From the NCBI GenBank assembly GCA_964588555.1, contig CAZPPT010000010.1, positions 1-43,327 of the forward strand: a DNA stretch of 43,327 nucleotides, written 5' to 3'. The notes below the pieces were generated by a model. The model saw nothing but the letters and a program-made list of their open reading frames with translations, did not search any database and was not told the DNA's origin. The stretch is from JAGVWJ01 sp964588555. Lineage in GTDB: Archaea; Micrarchaeota; Micrarchaeia; Anstonellales; Bilamarchaeaceae. The translations under genes and the position numbers were made by a program. Of this stretch, positions 17,159 through 25,678 are shown one piece after another; the stretch's first letter is position 1; the number at the start of each line of letters is the position of its first letter.

Positions 17159-17160
17159 TT

Positions 17161-17970
17161 ATGGTAAGCCAGAAAAAAATGTATATGTACGGTGCATTGG
17201 GGCTTGCAATACTCTCAGCAGTGCTTGGGTTTTCCTCTGGCGGGGCATTCGGATTTATCGGCGGCATAACTGCGGTGGCCCTTGCCGCAGTAGGAATTGC
17301 ACTACTTAATTTTGGGTACATATTGATGCCTGTGGTTACAAAATTTGCGCGGATAACCCTTGTAAGCAAAAGCGGCGAATACGAAGTCCCGCCTTCCGAA
17401 GAAGTGCTGGTAAAAAAGGCCGGGAATGTCTATTACGCAAGCGTATTTCTTGGCCTTAAGATGTACGAGTCGCCAACAGACCGCCTTGAAGAGGAAAAAA
17501 TAAGTTATAGCGAGTTCTTTGAAAGGGCAATATCGTCATTTCGGTATGTTACCAAGGTCGGATACCTCCTCTATGTAGAGGAAATAGCAAAAAAGCGCCA
17601 GGACATAGAAGAAAAGCGTGCCGAATTGCAGCTACGGATAAAGCGTGAGCGTGAACGCGGCGACCCTGACCCATTACGGCTTGACCGCCTCCAGCGCGAG
17701 CTTGAGATAGAAGATGTCAAACTGACAAGGCTTATCAGGGGCATAAAGCCCATGGGTCTCGTCGGTTTTGCCATGACGACCGCTGCGGGGGTAAGCAGGG
17801 ACTCGGCAATTGCAAGTGCAAGGGCACAGGCAGAACAAGTACGGACGTCAATCGCAAACTCACTTAACGTGGACGTGCGCTGGCTTTCAGGAGAACAGAT
17901 GCTTCGGTGCTTTGAGTGGGAGGCGTTCCTTCCCGCAAGCGTCCAGGAGCTTGAAGAATCACTTGAATGA
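17161..17970 (+). CDS. Two-TM protein resembling PrgI plus VirB4 N-terminal domain (copy 2)
   Basis: 269 aa, a clear paralogue of the previous gene. It has the same two N-terminal hydrophobic segments (about 9-26 and 31-55), the shared core FFERAISSFRYVTKVGYLLYV, the charged coiled-coil hairpin (about 135-185), MGLVGFAMTTAAGVSRDSA, an Arg/Ala helix and LSGEQMLRCFEWEAFLP. Keeping two copies in tandem suggests a hetero-oligomeric membrane collar for the ATPase encoded next (inference). It starts 2 nt after the preceding stop. The open frame upstream of 17161 is read-through inside gene 1. Confidence 0.75.
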   Translation: MVSQKKMYMYGALGLAILSAVLGFSSGGAFGFIGGITAVALAAVGIALLNFGYILMPVVTKFARITLVSKSGEYEVPPSEEVLVKKAGNVYYASVFLGLKMYESPTDRLEEEKISYSEFFERAISSFRYVTKVGYLLYVEEIAKKRQDIEEKRAELQLRIKRERERGDPDPLRLDRLQRELEIEDVKLTRLIRGIKPMGLVGFAMTTAAGVSRDSAIASARAQAEQVRTSIANSLNVDVRWLSGEQMLRCFEWEAFLPASVQELEESLE

Positions 17971-17978
17971 GGGGAACA

Positions 17979-19529
17979 ATGGCATTTGGAAAACTTGAAT
18001 TGGTAAAAATTACGAACAAGGAAGTGGCACGGCGAAACATACTTATACGGCCTTCAGTACCGCCCATTGAACTTCTTATGAGCGACCCGGCCAATTCCAT
18101 TTACATAGGCAAAACGGACGTCTTTAAGGTCCCATTTTACTGGAGCTTTGAGAACGTAAAATCGCCCCATATAGCAGTGGTCGGGATGACAGGGAGCGGT
18201 AAGAGTTATTTTATAAAAGCATTCCTCCTTCGGGCGGCATTCGTATGGGGGACCAATGCGCTTGTGTTCGACTGGGCCGGTGAATACCGGGACTGGGCAC
18301 GTGAAAAAGGCAAGGTTATCTCCCTTGGCAAGGGATCTTACATCAACCTCCTTGACCTTGGGGGCATGAAACCGTATGACCGTATCGACCAGGTGATGAA
18401 AACACTAAGCATCATACTAGGAAATGACCTTGAGGGGTCTGACTACCGAAAAAGACTTATTGCCAGTGCGCTTGCAAAGGCGTATCAGGACGCAAAGTTT
18501 AAGCTTGATTCGGCCGACCAAAAGGATGAGCTTGGAAAAGAACTCCAGCCGCCAACGCTTAAGGACGTAGTACGCGTGCTTGAACAACTCCAGCAGCTCG
18601 GAAACTACCCGTATCCGGAGGAACTCGCAGCTGCAATAGACCTTGTAAAGCGCTTTACGCGCAAGGGACAGGATTACTTTGCGCAGGCAAGTACGCTTCG
18701 GCTTGAGGAACTTATCAACTCAGGGATAGTCGACCTTGACCTTTCAGGCCTGCCATCTGAAGAACAAAGGATACTCGGGGCGCTCACGATACTTCAGTTT
18801 GTGAAGGAAAAAATGCGCGCCATCGGCTATGCGCGGGAAAAGGGCCTCAGGCTCCTCGTAGTGGTTGACGAGGCATGGAAGATTGCAGGGGACGATAACA
18901 GCGACGTGGTGCTCATCGTACGTGAAGGCCGCAAGTACAACTTCGGGGTTATCGTAGCAAGCCAAAGCCCGATGGACATAAGCCCTAACATATTCAGCAA
19001 TGCAGGAAGCATATTCGTATTCAACATATTCAAGCCGGATGCGCTTAATTACCTACAGGATTCGCTTCAATTCAGCAATTATATCCGCGACCAGATTGTC
19101 CAGTTCCCGCAGGGAAGGGCGGCAGTGAAGATGTTCCTCCAGGAGCAGACCTCAAAATTTTCAGGCAAAATGTTCGTTGTTGAGAAGATAGAGGGGGAGG
19201 AATCCGGCAGGGACTACTTTATCCTGCTTGACGAGGTCCTAAGCGCACGGCAGCGCTCGCAGGGCGCAATAAATTACGTCTCGTTTTCTGCAGACGACCT
19301 AAAGAGAAAGCTCGTACAATACGGGATCAGCATCGCGGGGGTCGGAAGCATCGTACGGACATTTGACAGTGCGCCTTCGAGGCGCCTTGACGTCATCTCT
19401 TTTGTCATCCTCCTTGAACGGTTTGGGATTGACCGAAGGAATATCACGGATTTCCTTAAGGATGTCGGGATAGACGACATTACCATTATCAATATATTTG
19501 GTAAAGTGGATGTAAAGAGGGCTGCGTAA
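17979..19529 (+). CDS. HerA/VirB4-type translocase ATPase
   Basis: 516 aa. Walker A GMTGSGKS (about 69-76), LVFDWAGEY (96-103), Walker B LLVVVDEAW (292-300) and the following VIVASQSP stretch mark the HerA/FtsK/VirB4 superfamily of hexameric DNA or protein pumps. The N-terminal 60 residues form a small beta-rich HAS-barrel-like part. The preceding two genes look like the VirB4 N-terminal domain on separate chains, which supports a T4SS-like reading over HerA-NurA repair; no nurA is nearby. The start ATG 17979 follows GAGGGG; an ATG at 17967 overlaps the upstream stop and is an alternative. The C-terminal segment, RRLDVISFVILLERFGIDRR onward, is duplicated exactly in the next gene. Confidence 0.88.
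   Translation: MAFGKLELVKITNKEVARRNILIRPSVPPIELLMSDPANSIYIGKTDVFKVPFYWSFENVKSPHIAVVGMTGSGKSYFIKAFLLRAAFVWGTNALVFDWAGEYRDWAREKGKVISLGKGSYINLLDLGGMKPYDRIDQVMKTLSIILGNDLEGSDYRKRLIASALAKAYQDAKFKLDSADQKDELGKELQPPTLKDVVRVLEQLQQLGNYPYPEELAAAIDLVKRFTRKGQDYFAQASTLRLEELINSGIVDLDLSGLPSEEQRILGALTILQFVKEKMRAIGYAREKGLRLLVVVDEAWKIAGDDNSDVVLIVREGRKYNFGVIVASQSPMDISPNIFSNAGSIFVFNIFKPDALNYLQDSLQFSNYIRDQIVQFPQGRAAVKMFLQEQTSKFSGKMFVVEKIEGEESGRDYFILLDEVLSARQRSQGAINYVSFSADDLKRKLVQYGISIAGVGSIVRTFDSAPSRRLDVISFVILLERFGIDRRNITDFLKDVGIDDITIINIFGKVDVKRAA
19387..19518 (+). repeat. 132-bp perfect direct repeat, copy 1 (ATPase 3' end)
   Basis: Identical base for base to 19649-19780, spaced 262 bp apart. It encodes 44 residues at the ATPase C-terminus (LDVISFVILLERFG to GKVDVK). 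Both flanks diverge at once. Confidence 0.95.
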
Positions 19530-19530
19530 A

Positions 19531-19833
19531 ATGGCAAACAGCGTCACATTTCTAAAGGAGGAATTCAGAAAAAAGATACGGCGCCTTGGGATGGCCGAGG
19601 AGCGGATCGAAGAGATGTGCCGGACATTTGAGAAATACAACAAGCACATTGACGTCATCTCTTTTGTCATCCTCCTTGAACGGTTTGGGATTGACCGAAG
19701 GAATATCACGGATTTCCTTAAGGATGTCGGGATAGACGACATTACCATTATCAATATATTTGGTAAAGTGGATGTAAAGAAAACGGAGCTAAGCGGCGCG
19801 CGCGAGATTTCGAACGTCATACTTGATGAATGA
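19531..19833 (+). CDS. Small protein sharing the ATPase C-terminal 44-residue module
   Basis: 100 aa. The N-terminal part (1-39) is a basic amphipathic helix pair (FLKEEFRKKIRRLG, ERIEEMCRTFEKY). Residues 40-83 are identical at DNA level to the C-terminal module of the preceding ATPase, and a short acidic tail ends it. No named family. The shared module is helical with an IDDITIINIFGKV end and may be a docking or dimerisation unit, letting this protein compete with or bind the ATPase tail (inference). It starts 1 nt after the ATPase stop. Confidence 0.8.
   Translation: MANSVTFLKEEFRKKIRRLGMAEERIEEMCRTFEKYNKHIDVISFVILLERFGIDRRNITDFLKDVGIDDITIINIFGKVDVKKTELSGAREISNVILDE
19649..19780 (+). repeat. 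132-bp perfect direct repeat, copy 2 (small adjacent gene)
   Basis: Second copy of the repeat at 19387-19518. Identity at synonymous positions implies recent duplication or gene conversion rather than protein-level selection alone. Confidence 0.95.
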
Positions 19834-19842
19834 GGTGTCATA

Positions 19843-20313
19843 ATGGAAAATACAACGAAACCTACGGAAATCCCAAAAAATTCACGGGTCTGCATCATCT
19901 GCCATGAGGGGATCGCAGAAGGCGGAACACCAGTAAAGGACGATATCATAATAAGGACAATAAGAAATATAAAGAAACGGCTCCGCGTGGCCCAGAACAA
20001 TACGCTTGTCGTATGCGAAAAGGACCTGCCGGAATACCAAAAAAGAAGAAAAAAGTTTGAAAAGGACATCGTGGTTGTTGCAGGCATTTCCGTTTTCCTG
20101 TTCCTTATACTTGCCGGCTTGCCGCTTCTCTCTGGAAGGTTCAATATAGGCGCATTTGTTTCAGGGCTTATGGTAAGCGTGGCCGTCCTTGCGATCGGCG
20201 TGGTCTTTAAGCACGTGCCTGCACTTGAAAACATGGCGGCAGCCCCGATGCAAGCCCCCCTTGCGAAACCAAAAGAGGTAACTCTTAAAAACAGAAGAAA
20301 AAAGATAAGGTGA
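19843..20313 (+). CDS. Membrane protein with N-terminal Cys motif
   Basis: 156 aa. The cytoplasmic N-terminus has CIICHE (Cys 17 and 20, His 21) and a further Cys 58 (VVCEKDLPEY), suggesting a zinc site. Two TM segments (about 76-95 and 102-122) and a basic, Pro-rich C-terminal tail follow. No family recognised. GAGGTG lies ahead of the ATG. Within the operon it could supply a small membrane component (inference). Confidence 0.75.
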   Translation: MENTTKPTEIPKNSRVCIICHEGIAEGGTPVKDDIIIRTIRNIKKRLRVAQNNTLVVCEKDLPEYQKRRKKFEKDIVVVAGISVFLFLILAGLPLLSGRFNIGAFVSGLMVSVAVLAIGVVFKHVPALENMAAAPMQAPLAKPKEVTLKNRRKKIR

Positions 20314-20317
20314 TCAC

Positions 20318-21085
20318 ATGCCCCCTTCAATACCAAAACTTGTCACTCCAACCGCCCAGACAAAGGCCGTGGAAAGCGGCACGCCGCGGGTTGACGGCTT
20401 TAAGATAACCGGAAAGCTCAAAACGAACCTAAAAAATGTAGGTGATACGCTTACGACGCTTTCATTTCTGCAGGTATCACGCGAAAAGGACGCCGTCGAG
20501 GCGCTCTACGTCGAATCAAGGGACATCAAAAAATCACCTTACCTTTTCTCGATTGTCAGGATCAAGAATGACGGGGTAGAGATCCTTTATTCGATTCCCC
20601 CTGAAATTGCACCACGGAAACGGCGAATCGACGTGATCCGTTACCTCCTTAACATAGCAAGCCTTATTGAGCAGGACTATTCCATTGATAACGAAGTATT
20701 GTACCAGCTTATTGAAAATGCGCTTAAGGAAATGACCGAAAGTATTACGCTTGAATACTCGAAATTGTACACCACATATGACAACCTGCAAAAGGATGCG
20801 GAATACATGCGCAAAAAAGTTGAACGCCTTACTGAGGAAAACCATGTGCTTGCATCCAAAAATTATGAGCTTAAGATCGATAATGACCAGATGCGCCTTC
20901 GGCTTGGCATGCTCGAAACGCTTTCGGATGAGGCGCTCAAGGCGCGGGTACAGGAATGGATAACTGAACACAATGGCGAGATAAACATAAGCGAATTTGC
21001 AAAGACCCACCGAGTCGTTGAAACCAAGGTCGAGGAAATACTCAACCGCCTTGTAAGTGAGGGGTATCTTGATCTTGTCCAATAA
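20318..21085 (+). CDS. Coiled-coil protein with C-terminal winged-helix domain
   Basis: 255 aa. N-terminal about 40 residues are low-complexity. A mixed alpha/beta domain (about 45-130, with YLFSIVRIKNDGVEILYSIP) precedes a coiled coil (about 145-200, KKVERLTEENHVLASKNYEL). The last 50 residues look like a winged helix (INISEFAKTHRVVETKVEEI, then LVSEGYLDLV). No TM. No known family. In the operon it may link the membrane parts to DNA or act as a cytoplasmic adaptor (inference). It starts 4 nt after the previous stop. Confidence 0.75.
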   Translation: MPPSIPKLVTPTAQTKAVESGTPRVDGFKITGKLKTNLKNVGDTLTTLSFLQVSREKDAVEALYVESRDIKKSPYLFSIVRIKNDGVEILYSIPPEIAPRKRRIDVIRYLLNIASLIEQDYSIDNEVLYQLIENALKEMTESITLEYSKLYTTYDNLQKDAEYMRKKVERLTEENHVLASKNYELKIDNDQMRLRLGMLETLSDEALKARVQEWITEHNGEINISEFAKTHRVVETKVEEILNRLVSEGYLDLVQ

Positions 21086-21096
21086 AGAGGTATGAA

Positions 21097-23655
21097 ATGG
21101 CAGAAGCAAAGCGGATGACGATAAAAAAGAACATATACAAGTTCGAGATACGAAAGCGGGCTCAGTACATCAAGCAATATAAAGTACGTGAGAAAAGCAG
21201 GATCCAAAAACTTATTGATACGATTAAGCAGCCAAGGGAAGAAAAACAACGGCCAAGAAAGGAGGAACCCCCTCCCAGGCAGGGGTCATTCAGCACGCTT
21301 ATGATGGGTGGTGCCATAATATTTGCGCTCCTCATCCTTCTTGCAGGCTGGCTTTATATATCGGCACTTCTTGCCCAGCCGCCCATACAGCCAGAAGCGC
21401 CAAAACAGCTTGGCCTTACGATTGATATTGAATCCCGGGGAATAATCACTGCGGGGGACCGACGGGTTAATGAGAGCGTGGGGTATGTCAGGATGGCAAC
21501 CAACATGAGCGGCGTCACCGCATATATGGTAAACATAAGCACCTACCGTGATGAGTTGCCGCAGGAAGTATTCATTCTCCTAAGCGAACGCGAACAGGCA
21601 ACGGGCTACGACCAATTTATTAGTTCGCTACGGGATGAGATGGCGCAAAAACGGATACTTGTAAATGAAATAGATTTCGAACGGCTTGGACGCATACCGT
21701 CAAATGCGCTCGTCGTTGTCCCAAGCGGGATCGTACCTGAAGAATTGCTTGGCGTAAACAGTAAAACGGACATGGGCGAACTGATTTCCCGCGGGGTTGT
21801 CATCGTATATATTGGCCACAAATTTGACCGGATGATATCAAAAGAAGGGATAGTACGGACAGTTCCCCAAAACCAACTGCCATTCCCCATAAGTTTTGAC
21901 GAGTTAAGCAGGCTCGAAAGCACTGAAGGGTTCAACCTCTACCAGCCGCTTTACGGAGTGCGGGGCGGGGGGTTTGATGCAAATAATTTTCTTATTTACG
22001 GTTCCGTAAGCGTCATAAAGAAGGGAAGCGGTGCACTCTTATTTTTACCGCAGAGCCTTGACGGCGGCTGGATTAATGAGGAACGCCGGTCGGATCCAGT
22101 GAAGGCAGGAAAGGACGTTGCGCGCCTCATCCTCGAAACACGATGGGCCGAAACTGACGGAAACCCGCGCGTATACGAGGTCATGGTTGAAAATGAATCG
22201 ATGCTAAAAAGGGATTTCTTCACCAATACGTTCCAGGGGGATGAACGGACGCTTAAGGTGCACTTCATTGCGCACGGAGAAAACAACGCAACGATGGAGG
22301 AATTACGGTATGTGCCGGCCAAAAAAGAGGTGGCCGGATTCCTCCATGTCGAAGGCGGGTTTGAAGTGGTGCCAAAGGAAGTTACGGAAGAAGACACGCG
22401 GCTTAACGCAATACTTTTGGCAAATGCAAGCGAACGCAGGCCGCTCTTTCTCAAGATTGAACGAAACGGGGAAGAAGTTGGCGAACGGACCTTGCAGGGA
22501 ACGCAAAGCCTCCGCACTACGCTTTCAATTAATAGCCCAATCGACGTCGATTCCGGAGAATACATCGCAAGCATTGTTGACGACCGCGGCACCGCATATG
22601 CACAAGGATATCTTAAGGTCGCATTCATAAACATAAACTATACTGAAATAGGCGGGGCACAATACCTGTTTGTAATTGAAAAGGAGGATCGAAGCTCGCT
22701 ACGCACCGGCCTGCGCCGGATCGAGGTCCGCATAGATGACAGATACGGGCCATACGTCTTTGAAAACACGAATATGACACTTATCAACCTCGCAACTGAC
22801 CCGCTTGGCGACCTCGTACCTGGAAAGCATGAGTTTGAATTTAGTATCGGCAAGATAAAGCGCACAGTAACAATCGAAAAAAGAAAGTCCTCAAATATAT
22901 TTACTGATCCGTTGTTTATAGGAACGATCATCCTCTCAATTGGGATCCTTGGCATTGGTGCATTCCTTGCGCGTATCGAAAAGGTGGCGTATCAGATAGA
23001 CATTCCCGATTTCCCCCCCATAGCAAAAACAAACGTGCCCCTCAAAAAGGAGGTTATATTGAGCCTGTTTGACCGGATCAATGAGGAGTATAAATGGGTA
23101 TACAGCCCATTGACGATTGCGGAAATACGAAACGGATTTAAGAAGATGATCCATGGCGGAAAACCGATTTATGTAACCGACTATAACGTCGAATACATTA
23201 TGGGCAAGCTTGAGGCAACTGGGGACATACGGGAAAACCTTGGATATTATGCACCCTCCATATGGGAGAAAAAGGCGCGCTATTCAAGCAAGTACTTTGC
23301 CCTGTTCAGGAAGATCCGGGACATCTGCGTAAACAACGCAGTGCCGTTTACCCAATTTGAGGAGAGCACGGGCTGTGATACAGAAATCACGGCAGTCGGA
23401 CAGACCATGTTTGTCCACATCTATGACAAGGAACGCGACCTTACGGCACTTATAAGGCAAACGCTTGGGTCAATACAAAAAGGGCTGACGCTTATGATCT
23501 TTGAAAATGAAGGGATAAAGCGTGAGTTCCAAAGTTATCTTGCAAGCTCAAGCAAGGCACTGCTCACTTTGAAATTAGAGGTTGAAACAGGTGCAGTGGT
23601 GTTACTTACGCTTGAGGAGTTTGAGAACAAGATTAAGGAATTGAAGGGCGTTTAA
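21097..23655 (+). CDS. Large two-TM protein with external domain, last gene of the translocase-like operon
   Basis: 852 aa. A very basic cytoplasmic N-terminus (1-62) leads to TM1 (about 67-92), an external region of about 510 residues rich in beta strands with several N-glycosylation sequons, TM2 (about 608-628), and a cytoplasmic C-terminal domain of about 220 residues with helix-rich, winged-helix-like stretches. The membrane-proximal part of the external region (about 455-600) reads like Ig-like beta sandwiches (DVDSGEYIASIVDD, LVPGKHEFEFSIGK). No family recognised. It is the only gene in the operon with a large external domain, so it could form the outward part or receptor of the machine (inference). 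It ends overlapping the convergent gene by 4 nt. Confidence 0.8.
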   Translation: MAEAKRMTIKKNIYKFEIRKRAQYIKQYKVREKSRIQKLIDTIKQPREEKQRPRKEEPPPRQGSFSTLMMGGAIIFALLILLAGWLYISALLAQPPIQPEAPKQLGLTIDIESRGIITAGDRRVNESVGYVRMATNMSGVTAYMVNISTYRDELPQEVFILLSEREQATGYDQFISSLRDEMAQKRILVNEIDFERLGRIPSNALVVVPSGIVPEELLGVNSKTDMGELISRGVVIVYIGHKFDRMISKEGIVRTVPQNQLPFPISFDELSRLESTEGFNLYQPLYGVRGGGFDANNFLIYGSVSVIKKGSGALLFLPQSLDGGWINEERRSDPVKAGKDVARLILETRWAETDGNPRVYEVMVENESMLKRDFFTNTFQGDERTLKVHFIAHGENNATMEELRYVPAKKEVAGFLHVEGGFEVVPKEVTEEDTRLNAILLANASERRPLFLKIERNGEEVGERTLQGTQSLRTTLSINSPIDVDSGEYIASIVDDRGTAYAQGYLKVAFININYTEIGGAQYLFVIEKEDRSSLRTGLRRIEVRIDDRYGPYVFENTNMTLINLATDPLGDLVPGKHEFEFSIGKIKRTVTIEKRKSSNIFTDPLFIGTIILSIGILGIGAFLARIEKVAYQIDIPDFPPIAKTNVPLKKEVILSLFDRINEEYKWVYSPLTIAEIRNGFKKMIHGGKPIYVTDYNVEYIMGKLEATGDIRENLGYYAPSIWEKKARYSSKYFALFRKIRDICVNNAVPFTQFEESTGCDTEITAVGQTMFVHIYDKERDLTALIRQTLGSIQKGLTLMIFENEGIKREFQSYLASSSKALLTLKLEVETGAVVLLTLEEFENKIKELKGV

Positions 23656-24416
23656 TCTAGTAAAAATTTAGGTTTTGGGGACACACGTTCAAGAAGGTCC
23701 CGCATGGCAGTTAATTCGGCTTTAAGCGATGAGGGCAATGAATCTAGAAATTCTGAAAAACCAGCCGGAGACAAGTTCATGCCTGCCATTTCTTTTTGTA
23801 GGTAAACTGCGTCCTTTACCTTGGATAAAAGCGGCTCAGTAACAAGGGGGGCAACCGTGCGGGGGTAAAGAGAATAGAGCCGTACTAATTGCCTAAAAAT
23901 CCGCTGTTCAAAACCAGCGACGTCATTTTTGGAAGCGATTTTATGCGCCAGCAACAAGCATTGAATACCATGAGAAAAAGGCTCGCGAGTGTATCCTGGA
24001 GCGTCCAATGGAATAACGCCACTCGAAATATTATCGGTAGTGAATGCGTACGAATACAATGAAACTACTGCTTTGACAGCCAAGGTTCCGGAAATTGTAC
24101 CCCTGCCAGGGCGTATGGCGGAGTTAATCATACCTTTTTTACGGTTTTGCCTTTCATTAACTTCGTCATTTGTAACGTTAAGCGCAACAGTAACGCGTGC
24201 GACCTCAGCCTGAGGAAATTTCAATCTTATAAGTTCACAAACATAATCGACGGCACAGGCCTTTGCTGCCTTTGGCTTACCGATTTCTTTTGCAATTTCC
24301 CCGCCAACCAAAAGACGGTCAAGTTTAGTAAGACGCCGGATCAGGGAGGGTCCGCCAACACCTAATGCAGTCTGACTTCTTTTACAAATAGAACGAAATG
24401 GAATAACAGGTGCCAT
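23652..24416 (-). CDS. Hypothetical protein
   Basis: 254 aa, unrecognised. Early residues 18-50 (LGVGGPSLIRRLTKLDRLLVGGEIAKEI) are helical. A Gly-rich stretch, AIRPGRGTISGTLAVKAVVSLYSYAF, sits mid-chain, and the C-terminal half is helical. No TM or signal peptide. AATTAAAAAG (about 24449-24440, minus) lies 27 nt from the ATG, so the mRNA should be leaderless. Convergent with the translocase-like operon, overlapping its last codon. Confidence 0.65.
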   Translation of the reverse strand: MAPVIPFRSICKRSQTALGVGGPSLIRRLTKLDRLLVGGEIAKEIGKPKAAKACAVDYVCELIRLKFPQAEVARVTVALNVTNDEVNERQNRKKGMINSAIRPGRGTISGTLAVKAVVSLYSYAFTTDNISSGVIPLDAPGYTREPFSHGIQCLLLAHKIASKNDVAGFEQRIFRQLVRLYSLYPRTVAPLVTEPLLSKVKDAVYLQKEMAGMNLSPAGFSEFLDSLPSSLKAELTAMRDLLERVSPKPKFLLD

Positions 24417-24464
24417 AATATACTATGTGCCAAACTCTTTTTAATTGTTACTAAAAGTGGAAAA

Positions 24465-24845
24465 TTATAAAAATGCAAGCGCACCTTCTGCGTTCAGGCC
24501 AAGCTGCATGAATGATACCTCATCTTTTGTCACCCATCTGTACTCACTGTGCTCTTTTGAGATAAAGACCCGCGATGAATTGACTTCACCGCAATAAATC
24601 AGGTAAACGGAATGTTTCTCTTTGCCGTCCTTTTCATACACGGCAGAAGTGACACCACGAAGGGCCAGTTCCTTTGCAACAAGCGCAGTCTCCTCCTTTA
24701 GCTCACGATTCGCTGCTTCACGGGGTTCTTCGCCAAAATCGACGCCCCCGCCTGGAAACTCCCAAAAGCCGTTCTTATTTTTAAGAAGGAGCAATTTGCC
24801 GTCAAACGAAACGACGGAATACACGTTTAATTCCTGGATTTGCAT
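24465..24845 (-). CDS. Nudix hydrolase
   Basis: 126 aa. The Nudix box runs over the segment GGVDFGEEPREAANRELKEE, then TAL, fitting G-x5-E-x7-RE-U-x-EE-x-G-U with only the late Gly replaced by Ala. The FWEFPGG lead-in is typical. Nudix enzymes cleave nucleoside diphosphates linked to another moiety; the substrate is not predictable here. The ATG at 24845 is preferred over a GTG one codon earlier. It lies 9 nt after the TFE stop and is probably co-transcribed with it. Confidence 0.93.
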   Translation of the reverse strand: MQIQELNVYSVVSFDGKLLLLKNKNGFWEFPGGGVDFGEEPREAANRELKEETALVAKELALRGVTSAVYEKDGKEKHSVYLIYCGEVNSSRVFISKEHSEYRWVTKDEVSFMQLGLNAEGALAFL

Positions 24846-24854
24846 CACAACACA

Positions 24855-25586
24855 TTATTTGCCTGCACGGCGTGCATAAAGCAGTTCTGCAATCCGGTCA
24901 GAATCCAAAAATTCAAGGGATTTACTGCAGCTTACGCACCTAAACTCGCTTTCAGTTGCCACATCAAAACTAACGATACTTCCCGAACCGCAGGCAACAC
25001 AGAAGTAATGGTCGCCTTTGTTGCCTTCAATAAGGTCGGTACTTTCCTTTACGCGCATTTTTACCCAGTTCTCAATCCGGACACGGTTCAATGTCCAGCT
25101 ATATGAATACCAGCCGGTTTCACTGTCCTTATCGCGCATATAATTGACCAAGCCCTCGCTATGGAGCTTGTTTAAGGTTGCCCGCACATCGCTGATCTTA
25201 AGCTTAAGCTTCTTTGCAAGGTCTTCATCGCTTGCGTGCCCTTCAAAGTTACGCACAATCTCAAGGGCATTCTCTCCGCCCAAGTCAATAAGCAATTGGC
25301 GCGCGTACGAGTCTGAAAGGGTAAGAAGAAGCTGCTTCATCTCAAGCTGTTCCTTTTCGTCATAAATCCGTTTGATTTCCTTGTTGACATCCTCTTTCTT
25401 CCGGGGGGCCTGCTTTTTGATGACTGCCCGCGGTAGCGAAAGTACCTTGGTTGTCCTTGAGGAAACCTTAGTATGCTTGGCAGAAACCTTCTTATGCCTA
25501 GCCTTCGTGGTAACCTTGGCTTTGCCAGCACTATTAGGCTTAGCCTGTTTTGTCCGGACGGATTTTTTTGCAGCTTTTTTTACCAT
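24855..25586 (-). CDS. tfe: Transcription initiation factor TFE (TFIIE-alpha homologue) with Lys-rich N-terminal extension
   Basis: 243 aa. Residues about 85-165 form the winged helix (ALEIVRNFEGHASDEDLAKK, RATLNKLHSEGLVNYMRDKD) and about 196-220 the zinc ribbon with four cysteines (C196, C199, C217, C220). TFE helps TBP, TFB and RNA polymerase open promoters. Family members are usually about 170-180 aa; this one has an extra Lys/Ala/Thr-rich basic tail of about 65 residues that resembles histone H1 tails. ATG 25586 is chosen because GGGGTG precedes it. A TATA-like TATTTAAATA lies at about 25633-25642. Confidence 0.92.
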   Translation of the reverse strand: MVKKAAKKSVRTKQAKPNSAGKAKVTTKARHKKVSAKHTKVSSRTTKVLSLPRAVIKKQAPRKKEDVNKEIKRIYDEKEQLEMKQLLLTLSDSYARQLLIDLGGENALEIVRNFEGHASDEDLAKKLKLKISDVRATLNKLHSEGLVNYMRDKDSETGWYSYSWTLNRVRIENWVKMRVKESTDLIEGNKGDHYFCVACGSGSIVSFDVATESEFRCVSCSKSLEFLDSDRIAELLYARRAGK

Positions 25587-25678
25587 TATAACACCCCTGC
25601 TAAATGAGAGTAAACTTAACAATTACGCATCCAGAGTATTTAAATATTTCTATTATATATAAATGGTTGTTTATGGAT

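Noticed and set aside
17979..19529. HerA of the HerA-NurA repair complex
   Set aside because: No nurA, mre11 or rad50 nearby; the neighbours are membrane proteins resembling VirB4/PrgI parts, so a translocase reading is preferred.
19299..20336. Minus-strand open frame of 345 codons
   Set aside because: Antisense to the ATPase end, the small module-sharing gene and the Cys-motif gene; its internal repeat merely mirrors the 132-bp duplication.
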